Assembly: GCF_013408145.1 (NCBI RefSeq)
Contig: NZ_JACBZI010000001.1
Location: 1,240,001-1,304,000 of the forward strand
DNA length: 64,000 nucleotides
Reading direction: 5' to 3'
DNA from: Nocardioides marinus
Lineage (GTDB): Bacteria > Actinomycetota > Actinomycetes > Propionibacteriales > Nocardioidaceae
Position 1 is the first letter of the stretch, and every line of letters begins with the position of its first letter. Position numbers and translations under genes: made by a program. Shown one piece after another: positions 1-9,013 of this stretch. The notes below the pieces were generated by a model. It saw nothing but the letters and a program-made list of their open reading frames with translations. It did not search any database and had not been told where the DNA came from.

Positions 1-1408
1 CGTCGGTGTACCAGCTGTCGCAGCCGGCCCACGCGGTGCCACCGAGGCGCTGCTGCACCTCGCGGTCGTAGGCGTCCCACACCTCCGGGCGCGGCGCGAC
101 GGCGCGGTGGCGACCGTCGCGGATGCCGGCGGAGACCTGGGCGACGTAGTCGGCCTGGGCCTCGAGCATCCCGACGATCGAGCTGCCGCCGAGGTTGGTG
201 TTGGGGCCGTAGATGGTGAAGAAGTTGGGGAACCCGGGGACGGTGAGCCCGAGGTGGGCACGCGCCCCGTCGGACCAGACGTCGGCCAGCCGGGTGCCGT
301 CGGCCCCCACGACGTCGATGCCGCGCAGGAAGTCGGTGGCGGCGAAGCCGGTGCCCCAGATGATCACGTCGGCCTCGTGCAGCCGACCGGTCTCGTCGCG
401 CACGCCCTGCGGCTCGACGGAAGCGACCGGCGAGGTCACGACGTCGACGTGCGGGCGGTCCAGCGCGGGGTACCACTCGTTGCTGAACAGCAGCCGCTTG
501 CAGCCGATCGGGTAGTCCGGCACCAGCTTGCGGCGCAGCGCCGGGTCGGAGACCTGGCGGCGCAGGTGCAGCCGCCAGACCTGGCGGGCCAGGCCGAGGA
601 AGGGACCGGCGACGGGGGAGGTGCCGACCAGGGCGCCGTTGAAGCGCTCGGAGAGCCAGTAGACGAAGCGTCGCTCCAGGCCGAGGGTCGCCGGCCGCTT
701 CTCGAACATCCGGTGGTGCCGCTCGGAGTAGACGCGGTCCGGCTTCGGGACGACGTAGGCCGCCGACCGCTGGAAGACGGTCATCGTGCCGACGGTGTCG
801 ACGATCCCGGGGACCAGCTGGATGGCGCTGGCGCCGGTCCCGACCACGGCGACCCGCTTCCCGGTGAGGTCGACGTCGTGGCGCCACTGCGCGGAGTGGA
901 AGGCCGGGCCCTCGAAGGACTCCAGCCCGGGCAGGCGGGGCACGACCGGCTCCGAGAGCTGGCCGGTGGCGAGGACCAGCACGTCGGCGTCGTACGTCGG
1001 TCCCGGCTGGCCGCCCACGGTCGTGCTGACCCGCCAGGCCCCGTCGACGCGCTCGGCGGAGGTCACGCTCGTGCCCGTGCGGACGAGGGGGAGCAGGCCC
1101 TCCTCGCGCGCCGTGCGCTCGATGTAGTCGAGGATCTCGGGCTGCACCGAGTAGCGCCGGCCCCAGCGCGGGTTGGGTGCCCAGGACCACGAGTAGAGCG
1201 GCGAGGGCACGTCGCAGGCGGCGTTGGGGTAGGTGTTGTCGCGCCAGACGCCGCCGACGGAGTCGGCGCGCTCGAGGACGGTCACGTCGGTGATGCCGCG
1301 GCGCAGCAGGGCGCGGGCGGTGCCGAGGCCGCCGAAGCCGGCGCCGACGACCAGGACGCGGGGGCCGTTACCGGTTGGACTGCTGGAAGGAGGAGTGCTG
1401 CTCGTCAC
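1..1408 (-). CDS. Flavin-containing / Baeyer-Villiger-type monooxygenase (C-terminus beyond window)
   Basis: FAD- and NADPH-dependent monooxygenase, expected to insert oxygen into a ketone or oxidise a soft nucleophile. About 469 codons are visible and the 3' end is cut by the window edge. An FAD Rossmann motif GAGFGG lies at residues 22-27 and a second nucleotide-binding motif GTGASA near 190-195. Between them, at about 165-176, is the BVMO fingerprint F-x-G-x3-H-x3-W, but followed by Arg instead of the usual Pro/Asp. The GTG start at 1408 is chosen because a TAGCGT hexamer ends 7 nt upstream. It is divergent from an AraC-family regulator 71 bp away, which is a plausible controller. Family certain; substrate unknown. 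Confidence 0.88.
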   Translation of the reverse strand, partial: MTSSTPPSSSPTGNGPRVLVVGAGFGGLGTARALLRRGITDVTVLERADSVGGVWRDNTYPNAACDVPSPLYSWSWAPNPRWGRRYSVQPEILDYIERTAREEGLLPLVRTGTSVTSAERVDGAWRVSTTVGGQPGPTYDADVLVLATGQLSEPVVPRLPGLESFEGPAFHSAQWRHDVDLTGKRVAVVGTGASAIQLVPGIVDTVGTMTVFQRSAAYVVPKPDRVYSERHHRMFEKRPATLGLERRFVYWLSERFNGALVGTSPVAGPFLGLARQVWRLHLRRQVSDPALRRKLVPDYPIGCKRLLFSNEWYPALDRPHVDVVTSPVASVEPQGVRDETGRLHEADVIIWGTGFAATDFLRGIDVVGADGTRLADVWSDGARAHLGLTVPGFPNFFTIYGPNTNLGGSSIVGMLEAQADYVAQVSAGIRDGRHRAVAPRPEVWDAYDREVQQRLGGTAWAGCDSWYTD

Positions 1409-1415
1409 CTGACCG

Positions 1416-1421
1416 ACGCTA
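1416..1421 (-). promoter_or_regulatory. -10 element of the monooxygenase (leaderless)
   Basis: TAGCGT on the minus strand, separated by 7 nt from the GTG start at 1408, so transcription would begin at or next to the start codon. No convincing -35 is visible. Inferred from spacing only. Confidence 0.45.
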
Positions 1422-1466
1422 GGCCCGGCCCGCGGTACGGGGGGAGACATCGAGGCCACTTCACTT

Positions 1467-1472
1467 GATAAT
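1467..1472 (+). promoter_or_regulatory. -10 element of the AraC-family gene (leaderless)
   Basis: GATAAT on the plus strand, 7 nt before the ATG at 1480. It is one of the few AT-rich patches here and differs from TATAAT by one base. The spacing predicts a leaderless mRNA and favours ATG 1480 over the in-frame TTG at 1465, which would lie inside the promoter. Confidence 0.5.
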
Positions 1473-1479
1473 TCCGGAC

Positions 1480-2439
1480 ATGTCAGAGCGCAGCCTCCCG
1501 TCGCCCGGGGTCACGGGGTGGGAGTTCCCGCGGTCGGCGGCCGGGGTGCGGCACCTGGCGGGGTGGGCCGAGCGGGCCGGGCTGCCGGTGGAGCCGCTGC
1601 TCGTGGGCACCGGGCTGGTCCACGACGACCTCGACCGGGTGGGCACGGTCACCGCCGCGCAGGAGCTGCAGGTCGCGAGGGCGCTGGCCCGCCGGGCGCC
1701 GCACGCGGCGGCCGACGTCGGGCGCCGCTACACCGCGGAGTCCTTCGGCGTCATGGGGTGGGCGATGCGGTCGTCGGCGACGGTCGGGGACGCGGTGGAC
1801 GTGGCGTTGCGCTTCATCGACCTCAGCTTCGCCTTCGTCATCCCGGTGGCGCGCCTGGAGGGGGACCAGGTGGTGGCCGACCTCGACGCGGGCGCCCTGC
1901 CCGCCGACGTACGCCGCTGGCTGCTCGTGCGCGACACCGCGGCGGTCGCGACCGTGCTGGAGTCGCTGGTGCCCGGTGGTGTGGGCGTCGTGACGTCGGT
2001 GGAGGGCGACGTGGCCACGCTGGCCTTCTCCGTGGCCGAGCTGGACCGCCCGCTCGTCCGCGACCGCGGGGCGGACCGGGCGGCGGCCGAGGCCGCCTGC
2101 CTCGGCCTGGCAGACCAGCACCGCGACCTGCCGTCGACGACCGCCGACGTGCGCGTCCTGGTGGCGCAGCGCGTGCGCGACGGAGCCCCGATGGGTCAGG
2201 TCGCGGCGGCGCTGGGGATGACCGAGCGGACCCTGCGTCGCCGGCTCGCCGCCGAGGGCACCGGCTACCGGGAGGTGGTCGACGAGGTGCGCTCGGGTCT
2301 CGCAGCGCGGTTGCTGGCCGTCGGGCTGCCGGTCGCGGACGTCGCCTCGCGCCTGGGGTACGCCGAGCCGGCAGCACTCACCCACGCCCACCGCCGGTGG
2401 ACCGGCGAGGCCCCGTCCAGGCGCCGCCCGCGTCGCTGA
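1480..2439 (+). CDS. AraC-family transcriptional regulator
   Basis: A 319-residue DNA-binding regulator. Residues about 20-200 resemble the arabinose-binding-like sensor domain of OruR-type regulators. The C-terminal third holds two helix-turn-helix motifs of the AraC type: a first HTH around GMTERTLRRRLAAEG and a second around PVADVASRLGYAEPAALTHA with the usual GY-x-E-x-AA-x-THA pattern. The mRNA is probably leaderless (GATAAT 7 nt upstream). It is divergent from the flavin monooxygenase, so local activation of that gene by its substrate is a reasonable inference. The ligand is unknown. Confidence 0.9.
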   Translation: MSERSLPSPGVTGWEFPRSAAGVRHLAGWAERAGLPVEPLLVGTGLVHDDLDRVGTVTAAQELQVARALARRAPHAAADVGRRYTAESFGVMGWAMRSSATVGDAVDVALRFIDLSFAFVIPVARLEGDQVVADLDAGALPADVRRWLLVRDTAAVATVLESLVPGGVGVVTSVEGDVATLAFSVAELDRPLVRDRGADRAAAEAACLGLADQHRDLPSTTADVRVLVAQRVRDGAPMGQVAAALGMTERTLRRRLAAEGTGYREVVDEVRSGLAARLLAVGLPVADVASRLGYAEPAALTHAHRRWTGEAPSRRRPRR

Positions 2440-2468
2440 GCCGGCCTCGTGCGGCTCCCTCCCCGGGC

Positions 2469-2501
2469 GTTCACCGAGCCGTCGACGACGGGTCACGGGG
2501 A
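2469..2501 (+). promoter_or_regulatory. Candidate PHO box (PhoP operator) upstream of phoX
   Basis: Three contiguous 11-nt units: GTTCACCGAGC (2469), CGTCGACGACG (2480) and GGTCACGGGGA (2491). The first and third match 9 and 8 of 11 positions of the actinobacterial PHO direct-repeat unit G(G/T)TCAYYYR(G/C)G; the middle one is poor. The exact 11-nt register and the position before a PhoX gene support the call. Binding is not shown. Confidence 0.45.
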
Positions 2502-2505
2502 CGCT

Positions 2506-2519
2506 CCCCACCGGTGGGG
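2506..2519. repeat. 14-nt perfect palindrome CCCCACCGGTGGGG
   Basis: Perfect inverted repeat just downstream of the candidate PHO box and upstream of a TAGGTT hexamer. It could be the end-of-transcript hairpin of the AraC gene or an additional operator for the phosphatase promoter. No U-tract follows. Confidence 0.35.
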
Positions 2520-2529
2520 GTGGCGTCCC

Positions 2530-2535
2530 TAGGTT
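2530..2535 (+). promoter_or_regulatory. Candidate -10 of the phoX promoter
   Basis: TAGGTT matches the actinobacterial vegetative -10 pattern (TAGRRT-like). It lies 28 nt beyond the last 11-nt PHO unit and about 55 nt upstream of the ATG at 2591, giving a short 5' leader. The -35 region is GC-only, as expected for an activator-dependent promoter. Confidence 0.35.
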
Positions 2536-2590
2536 GCCGACGGCCCGTCCGCGTCGGGCCGCCCCGTCTCCCGAGCCCAGGAAGTCCCCG

Positions 2591-4705
2591 ATGACCCAGA
2601 CCCCCCTGCCCGACGGCCGCCGCCTGCTCTCCCTCACGCCCACGGCCTCGACCGTGCACGGCTCCCGCAGCCGGATGACCTGCTTCTACCGCTGCGGCAA
2701 CGCCTGCGACCACCCCGAGCCGAACACCTCCGGCGCCGGCCACGTGCAGGACGAGATCCGCAAGGCCGTCGCCCGGCGCGCGGTCCTGAAGGGGGCCGCC
2801 GTCGGGTCGGGCGCGCTGGTGCTCGGCGGCCTGGGCCCGGCCGCCGTCGCCGGCTCGGCCTCCACCGGGGCCACCACAGGGGCCTCTGCGGCCGCCGAGC
2901 GTCGGGCCTCCGACGACCTGGCGAAGGTCGCCTTCACCCCCGTGCGCCCCAACCGTCGCGACGCAGTCGTCACCGCGCCCGGGTTCGACCACGAGGTCGT
3001 CATGCGCTGGGGTGACGCCGTCGTGCACGGCGCCCCGGCGTTCGACGCCCACGCGCAGAGCGCCGAGGCGGCCCGGATGCAGTTCGGCTACAACTGCGAC
3101 TACGTGGGCGTGCACGAGCTGCGCGACCACCGCAAGGACTCCAAGGACCGGGCGCTGCTGGTGGTGAACCACGAGTACACCGACGAGCAGATCATGTTCC
3201 CGGCCGACACCTACACCGACCGGGAGATCGCCGAGATCGGCCTGGCCAACCACGGCATGTCGGTCGTGGAGCTGCGTCGCGGCCTGGTCCCCGGCTCGTG
3301 GCGCCCCGTCACGAACCTGAGGAAGGCCAGGTACAACCGCCGCATCCACCACCGCACCGAGTTCGTCATGGCCGGCCCGGCTGCGGGTGACGACCGCCTC
3401 AAGACCTCGCAGGACCCGACCGGCACCCGCGTGCTCGGCACGTTCAACAACTGCGCCGGCGGCATGACGCCCTGGGGCACGTCCCTGTCGGGCGAGGAGA
3501 ACTTCAACCAGTACTTCCAGGCCACCGGCGAGCTCGACGCGCGCTACACCGAGCAGTACGCCCGCTACGGCATCGGCGCGAGCGGCTCGGGCCGCAACTG
3601 GCACACGGTGGAGGAGCGCTTCGACCTGACCGCCGAGCCGCACGAGCCGCACCGGCACGGCTGGATCGTGGAGGTCGACCCCTTCTCGCCCGACGAGGCG
3701 CCGGTCAAGCACACGATGCTGGGCCGCTTCAAGCACGAGGGTGCGAACGTCATCGTCTCGAAGGGCCACGCCGTGGCCTACATGGGCGACGACGAGCGCG
3801 GCGACTACCTCTACAAGTTCGTCTCGGCCAAGAAGGTCGCCAAGGGCTCCTCGGCCACGGCGCGCAAGCGCAACAAGAAGCTGCTGACCAAGGGCACGCT
3901 CTACGTCGCCCGCCTGACCGGCGACGGCTCCGCCGACGGCGTGCACGACGGCACCGGTGAGTGGATCCCGCTGTGCAGCGACACCGAGTCCTTCGTGCCC
4001 GGCATGTCGGTGGCCGACGTCCTGATCTTCACCCGCCTCGCCGCCGACCAGGTCACGCCCACGAAGATGGACCGACCCGAGGACGTCGAGCCCAACCTCG
4101 TCAACGGCAAGGTGTACGCCGCCCTCACCAACAACTCCCAGCGCGGGTCGCGCTTCGAGGCCGACGAGGCCAACCCGGTCACCACCTCGATGGTGCGCTC
4201 CTCCATCGGCGCTCCACTCACGGAGGCCTCGGGCAACCGCAACGGCTACGTGCTGGAGATGACCGCCGACGGGGGCGACCACACGCGCACGACGTTCACC
4301 TGGGACCTGCTGCTGGTGTGCGGTGACCCGGAGGCTCCCGAGACCTACTTCGGTGGGTACGACAAGGCGGAGGTGAGCCCCATCAGCTGCCCCGACAACG
4401 TCACCTTCGACACCGCCGGCAACCTGTGGATCTCCACCGACGGCAACGCCCTCGGCTCCAACGACGGCATCTTCCGCGTGCCCGTCGCCGGCTCCGAGCG
4501 CGGCCACGTCCAGCAGTTCGTCACGATGCCGCGGGGTGCCGAGGCATGCGGCCCGCTCATCACCGACCGGAACCGCTCGCTGTTCTTCGCCGTGCAGCAC
4601 CCCGGTGAGATCGACGGCGCGACGTTCGAGGACCAGGCCTCCACCTGGCCGCACACCGACGACTTCCCCCGACCCTCGGTCGTCGTCGCCTTCCGCCGAC
4701 GCTGA
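2591..4705 (+). CDS. phoX: PhoX-type alkaline phosphatase, DUF839 family, Tat-exported
   Basis: A 704-residue DUF839/PhoX protein, expected to hydrolyse phosphate monoesters outside the membrane using Ca and Fe cofactors. The N-terminus carries the C-x3-CGNACDHP-x-PN box common in actinobacterial members, followed near residue 60 by a twin-arginine signal-like stretch (ARRAVLKGAAVGSGALVLGG). Later blocks such as NNCAGG-x-TPWGT-x-LSGEENF and the C-terminal CPDNV-x-FD-x-AGNLWISTDG are typical of PhoX beta-propellers. The ATG at 2591 keeps the conserved cysteine box and follows a candidate PHO box. A strong hairpin terminates the gene. The Tat motif is internal rather than at the extreme N-terminus, which is usual for this subgroup. 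Confidence 0.88.
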   Translation: MTQTPLPDGRRLLSLTPTASTVHGSRSRMTCFYRCGNACDHPEPNTSGAGHVQDEIRKAVARRAVLKGAAVGSGALVLGGLGPAAVAGSASTGATTGASAAAERRASDDLAKVAFTPVRPNRRDAVVTAPGFDHEVVMRWGDAVVHGAPAFDAHAQSAEAARMQFGYNCDYVGVHELRDHRKDSKDRALLVVNHEYTDEQIMFPADTYTDREIAEIGLANHGMSVVELRRGLVPGSWRPVTNLRKARYNRRIHHRTEFVMAGPAAGDDRLKTSQDPTGTRVLGTFNNCAGGMTPWGTSLSGEENFNQYFQATGELDARYTEQYARYGIGASGSGRNWHTVEERFDLTAEPHEPHRHGWIVEVDPFSPDEAPVKHTMLGRFKHEGANVIVSKGHAVAYMGDDERGDYLYKFVSAKKVAKGSSATARKRNKKLLTKGTLYVARLTGDGSADGVHDGTGEWIPLCSDTESFVPGMSVADVLIFTRLAADQVTPTKMDRPEDVEPNLVNGKVYAALTNNSQRGSRFEADEANPVTTSMVRSSIGAPLTEASGNRNGYVLEMTADGGDHTRTTFTWDLLLVCGDPEAPETYFGGYDKAEVSPISCPDNVTFDTAGNLWISTDGNALGSNDGIFRVPVAGSERGHVQQFVTMPRGAEACGPLITDRNRSLFFAVQHPGEIDGATFEDQASTWPHTDDFPRPSVVVAFRRR

Positions 4706-4727
4706 CGTCAGCCGGCTCCGCAGCGTC

Positions 4728-4760
4728 GCGCCCCCGGGACCCACGAGGTTCCGGGGGCGC
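4728..4760 (+). terminator. Hairpin terminator after phoX
   Basis: A 14-bp stem (4728-4741 with 4747-4760, one G-U pair) and a 5-nt loop CACGA, without a U-run, as is common in high-GC actinobacteria. It separates phoX from the next secreted hydrolase. Confidence 0.75.
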
Positions 4761-4777
4761 GGTCGCGCGGGCGGCCC

Positions 4778-4783
4778 TACCCT
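4778..4783 (+). promoter_or_regulatory. -10 element of the secreted hydrolase (leaderless)
   Basis: TACCCT ends 6 nt before the ATG at 4790, directly after the phoX terminator, giving the hydrolase its own leaderless promoter. Inferred from spacing. Confidence 0.45.
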
Positions 4784-4789
4784 CGGCCC

Positions 4790-6676
4790 ATGTGGTCATG
4801 GTCACGCCGGCTGCTCGTCGGCTCCCTCGTCGCGGTCTCGGCCTCCGCGTCCCTGCTGGTCCTGCCGACCGCGGGCAGCGCCGTCCCTGGGTCGTCCGCC
4901 GTCACCGCCGCTCGCGCCGCGGACCGCTGGACCACGACCGACGCGATGGTGCCGGTGGTGGTGGGCCCGGACGACGACGTCGAGATCGAGCTCGACACCC
5001 GGCTCTACGTGCCGCGCGGCGCGAGCCGCGGGGACCCGCGGCCCGCGGTCCTGATGACCCACGGCTTCGGCCTGGACAAGACGAGCAACGAGGTCGTGTC
5101 CACGGCGCGGTTCCTCGCCGCGCACGGCTACCTCGTGCTGACCTGGACGTCCTCGGGGTTCGGGGAGAGCGGTGGCTGCATCACGCTGCAGTCGGCCGAC
5201 TGGGACGTCAAGGGCGCGATGCAGCTGGTCGACGCCCTGCTGGAGCCCCGCCGCGACGTGCTCCGCGACCGGCGCGGCCTGGTGCTCGGCACCATCGGCG
5301 GCTCGTACGGCGGCGGCATCCAGCTGCCGCTCGCCGCGGCGGACCGGCGGATCCGCGCCACGATCCCCGGCCGGACCTGGAACACCCTGCAGTACTCCCT
5401 GGACCCCAACAACCTCGTCGTCGAGGGCGACCGGTCGGGGCTGGACCACGACGCCCACGAGCAGGGCGTCTTCAAGCAGGAGTGGACCACGCTGTTCTTC
5501 GCCGCGGGCACCTCCGAGCCGGCGTCGGGCGGGGGCGGCTGCACCGAGGCCAAGCTCGCCTCGGGTGACGCCGAGGAGATTGCGGCGGCGCCCTCGTGCC
5601 TGAACTTCTACCTCGACGTGTGCCGGATCTTCGACCTGCTCAGCACCACCGGCGACGCCGACCAGCAGGCCCGTGACCACATCGCCCGGGCGTCGGCCGC
5701 GACGTTCCTCGACGACGTCGACGCGGCCACCCTGCTGGTCCAGGGTCAGAGCGACACGCTGTTCAACCTCAACGACGCCGCCGCCACCTACCGCACGCTG
5801 CGCCAGCGCGGCGTGCCCGTCGCGATGACCTGGAACTCCGGTGGCCACGGCGGCTACGTCTCCCAGCCGGGGGAGTGCGAGGCCTACGACGGCACGCTGC
5901 GCAGCGTGCGCGAGATGGACGCCTGCTACCTGCCGCAGCGCCAGCTGCAGTGGCTGGACCACTGGCTGCGCGGGCAGGGGCGTCCCGGCCCTGGGTTCAC
6001 GTGGTTCGAGGGCTGGCGGGTGCACCGGGGCGACGGCCCGAACTCCGACCAGTACGCCGCCGCGAGGACGTTCCCGCTGAAGCGCACGACCACCGTGCGG
6101 CTCGGTGCCGACGGGCTGATGCACCGCCGCGCCGAGGCCACCCCCGAGGGCTCGATGAGCTTCCTCAACCCGCCCGGCGGCGTGCCCGCGGCCTACACCG
6201 AGACCTCGAACTTCTCAGGGCCCGGCGCCTCCCCGAACCTCGCCATGCCCACCACCGAGGAGACCGGGCAGCACGTGGCCATCATCAGTCCCAGGCTCAA
6301 GAAGCCGTTGGACTCGGTGGGGATCCCGCGGCTGCGGGTGACCCTGGAGAACACCAACACCCGCGACCTGGTGCTCTTCGTCAAGGTCTACGACGCCGAG
6401 CTCTACGGCGTGGTGCGCACGCTGGTGCACCGGCTGATCACGCCGGTGCGGATCCCGGCCGGCCGGGTGGGGAAGCCGGTCACCATCAGCCTGGCCGGCT
6501 TCGCGCACCGCTTCGCGGCCGGCCACCACGTGCAGCTGGTGCTCGCGGCGACCGACCAGACGTCGTACAACGCCAAGGTGGCCGACGCCGTGACCGTCCA
6601 GCTCGGTCCGGACGCCAGGCTCACGCTGCCGGGACGAGCGCGGTTCGGCCGAGCGATCCCAGGCCTCGGCAGGTGA
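4790..6676 (+). CDS. Secreted X-Pro dipeptidyl-peptidase / CocE-type hydrolase (S15 family)
   Basis: A 628-residue alpha/beta hydrolase. The first ~33 residues form a signal peptide (SRRLLVGSLVAVSASASLLVL... ending near AVPG), so it acts outside the cell. The nucleophile elbow is GGSYGG near residue 167, followed by GQSDTLFN (acid) and a GGHGG histidine region. The C-terminal ~200 residues form the beta-rich PepX_C domain of CocE/NonD proteins. It may cleave prolyl peptides or esters; the substrate is not predictable. It is convergent with the SDR gene with 14 bp between stops. Confidence 0.88.
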   Translation: MWSWSRRLLVGSLVAVSASASLLVLPTAGSAVPGSSAVTAARAADRWTTTDAMVPVVVGPDDDVEIELDTRLYVPRGASRGDPRPAVLMTHGFGLDKTSNEVVSTARFLAAHGYLVLTWTSSGFGESGGCITLQSADWDVKGAMQLVDALLEPRRDVLRDRRGLVLGTIGGSYGGGIQLPLAAADRRIRATIPGRTWNTLQYSLDPNNLVVEGDRSGLDHDAHEQGVFKQEWTTLFFAAGTSEPASGGGGCTEAKLASGDAEEIAAAPSCLNFYLDVCRIFDLLSTTGDADQQARDHIARASAATFLDDVDAATLLVQGQSDTLFNLNDAAATYRTLRQRGVPVAMTWNSGGHGGYVSQPGECEAYDGTLRSVREMDACYLPQRQLQWLDHWLRGQGRPGPGFTWFEGWRVHRGDGPNSDQYAAARTFPLKRTTTVRLGADGLMHRRAEATPEGSMSFLNPPGGVPAAYTETSNFSGPGASPNLAMPTTEETGQHVAIISPRLKKPLDSVGIPRLRVTLENTNTRDLVLFVKVYDAELYGVVRTLVHRLITPVRIPAGRVGKPVTISLAGFAHRFAAGHHVQLVLAATDQTSYNAKVADAVTVQLGPDARLTLPGRARFGRAIPGLGR

Positions 6677-6690
6677 GGGCCCGCTGAGCG

Positions 6691-7467
6691 TCAGGCGATC
6701 GTCATGCCCCCGTCGACCGGGATGGTCTGCCCGGTGACGTAGCCGCCTGCGGCCGAGGCGAGGAACACCACGGCGGCGGCCAGCTCGCGCGGGTCGCCCT
6801 TGCGGCCGGCGGGGATGCGCTGCTGCTGGGACTCGAGGTAGCCCGGCGGGTACTGGTCGGTCATCTCGGAGGTGAAGAAGCCCGGGGCGATGGAGTTGAC
6901 GCGAATGCCCTTGCGGCCGGTCCACTGCTGGGCGAGGTCGCGGGTCAGCCCGTTGAGGCCCGCCTTGGAGGCGGCGTACGCCGCCTGGGGGAGTCCGGCG
7001 GTGGTCAGGCTCAGCACCGAGGAGATGTTGATGATGCTGGAGCCGGGCTGCATGACGCGTCCGCAGGCCTGGGCCATCCAGTAGCAGCCGTTGAGGTTGA
7101 CGTCGATGACGCCGGTGAACTGCTCGGGGGTCTCCTTGGTCGACGGGACCGCGGTGCCGACGCCGGCGTTGTTGACCAGCACGTCGACGTGGCCGAACTC
7201 CTCCATCGCCAGCGCGACGATGCGGTCGCAGTCGGCGACCCTCGCGACGTCGGTCTCGACGCAGAGAGCCTTCCGGCCGGCGGCCTCCACGAGCGCGGCG
7301 GTCTCGGCGAGCCGGTCCACGCGGCGGGCGCCGAGCACCACGTCGGCGCCGGCCTGCGCCAGGCCCCGGGCGAAGGCGACACCCAGACCGCTGGAGGCGC
7401 CGGTGACGATGGCGACCTTGCCGTCGAGGCGGAACAGGTCGGGGACGGTGGCTTCCGGAGTGCTCAT
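6691..7467 (-). CDS. SDR-family NAD(P)-dependent oxidoreductase
   Basis: A 258-residue classical short-chain dehydrogenase. It shows the cofactor motif TGASSGLG, NNAG, the catalytic Ser in NISSVLS, the YAASK catalytic pair, and the C-terminal VTGQTIPVDGG typical of 3-oxoacyl-ACP-reductase-like members. ATG 7467 is chosen because a TACGAT hexamer lies 7 nt upstream and the Rossmann strand begins about 15 residues in. It is divergent from the rhomboid gene. The substrate is unknown. Confidence 0.92.
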   Translation of the reverse strand: MSTPEATVPDLFRLDGKVAIVTGASSGLGVAFARGLAQAGADVVLGARRVDRLAETAALVEAAGRKALCVETDVARVADCDRIVALAMEEFGHVDVLVNNAGVGTAVPSTKETPEQFTGVIDVNLNGCYWMAQACGRVMQPGSSIINISSVLSLTTAGLPQAAYAASKAGLNGLTRDLAQQWTGRKGIRVNSIAPGFFTSEMTDQYPPGYLESQQQRIPAGRKGDPRELAAAVVFLASAAGGYVTGQTIPVDGGMTIA

Positions 7468-7474
7468 GCCCGGC

Positions 7475-7480
7475 ATCGTA
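7475..7480 (-). promoter_or_regulatory. -10 element of the SDR gene (leaderless)
   Basis: TACGAT on the minus strand with a 7-nt spacer to the ATG at 7467. Paired with the divergent hexamer at 7539-7544 in the same 84-bp intergenic region. Confidence 0.5.
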
Positions 7481-7538
7481 GGGGACGGACGGGCTCCGGA
7501 CCGATCACTCGCTCGGTCCGCGGTGGGTCGAGCCCCCG

Positions 7539-7544
7539 TACGCT
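7539..7544 (+). promoter_or_regulatory. -10 element of the rhomboid gene (leaderless)
   Basis: TACGCT, 7 nt before the ATG at 7552. The spacing predicts transcription starting at the initiation codon. Confidence 0.5.
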
Positions 7545-7551
7545 CGATCGC

Positions 7552-8157
<606 letters not shown>

Positions 8158-8159
8158 CC

Positions 8160-8963
8160 GTGACCGAGTCTTCCGAGCAGGGCCAGAGCAGCAGCGAGCA
8201 GGACCGCCAGGACATCCGGGTGGAGCGCGGCGACGGCGTCGTCGAGGTGACCTTCGACCGGCCGCACCGCCACAACGCCTTCACCCGTGACATGTACGCC
8301 CAGATGCGCGAGCTGTGCGCCGAGCTGGCACAGGACCGCGACACCCGGGTGCTGGTGCTCCGCGGCGCCGGCGGGCGGGCCTTCGCGGCCGGCAACGAGA
8401 TCTCCGACTTCCTCGAGCAGGACGCGGTCGCCTACGAGGACTGGATCCGCGAGCTGCTCGAGTCGCTCTTCGCCCTGCCCCAGGTGACCGTGGCCGCGGT
8501 CGACGGCGTCTGCGTCGGGGGCGGGTTGGCGGTCGCGACCCACTGCGACCTGCGGATCGCCACCCCCGGGTCGCGCTTCGGCTACCCGATCGCCCGCACC
8601 CTGGGCAACGCGCTCGCCGGCTCGATCGTCTACCGCTGCGCCAGCGTCTTCGGGGAGTCGCTGACCCGCGAGATGCTGCTGGCCTCGCGCCTGGTGGACG
8701 CCCCGCGGGCGCACGCCGTCGGTGCGCTGATGAGCGTCACCGACGACCTCGACGCCGAGCTCGAGCGGCTGCTCGACGGGCTGCGCGCCGCCAGCCCGGT
8801 GACGATCCGGGCGACCAAGGGCCAGCTGCTCGACCGCGCCCGCCGCCTGGAGGCCTCGCCCGCGGGGGACGCCGACCTGCTGCGCGAGGTCTACACCGGC
8901 GCCGACTTCGCCGAGGGCGTGCGCGCCTTCCTCGCCAAGGAGAAGCCCGCCTTCCGCGGCTGA
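8160..8963 (+). CDS. Enoyl-CoA hydratase/isomerase-family protein lacking both hydratase glutamates
   Basis: A 267-residue crotonase-fold protein. The oxyanion-hole segments are present (AAGNEISDF near 79-87 and VGGGLAVATHCDLRIA). The two glutamates that serve as acid/base in classical hydratases are not: the GGGCE position reads GGGLA, and the F-G-x-P-E position reads FGYPI. Hydration activity is therefore unlikely; another crotonase reaction on an acyl-CoA (isomerisation, decarboxylation or hydrolysis) is possible. The GTG start at 8160 lies 2 nt after the rhomboid stop. Confidence 0.85.
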   Translation: MTESSEQGQSSSEQDRQDIRVERGDGVVEVTFDRPHRHNAFTRDMYAQMRELCAELAQDRDTRVLVLRGAGGRAFAAGNEISDFLEQDAVAYEDWIRELLESLFALPQVTVAAVDGVCVGGGLAVATHCDLRIATPGSRFGYPIARTLGNALAGSIVYRCASVFGESLTREMLLASRLVDAPRAHAVGALMSVTDDLDAELERLLDGLRAASPVTIRATKGQLLDRARRLEASPAGDADLLREVYTGADFAEGVRAFLAKEKPAFRG

Positions 8964-9013
8964 ACCTCGCGGCCGCCGGAATCAGCCGGGGCGCTCCTGT
9001 GTTGTGCAGCGTC

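Noticed and set aside
1465..1479. TTG 1465 as the start of the AraC regulator
   Set aside because: It lies within the GATAAT promoter hexamer and adds five non-conserved residues.
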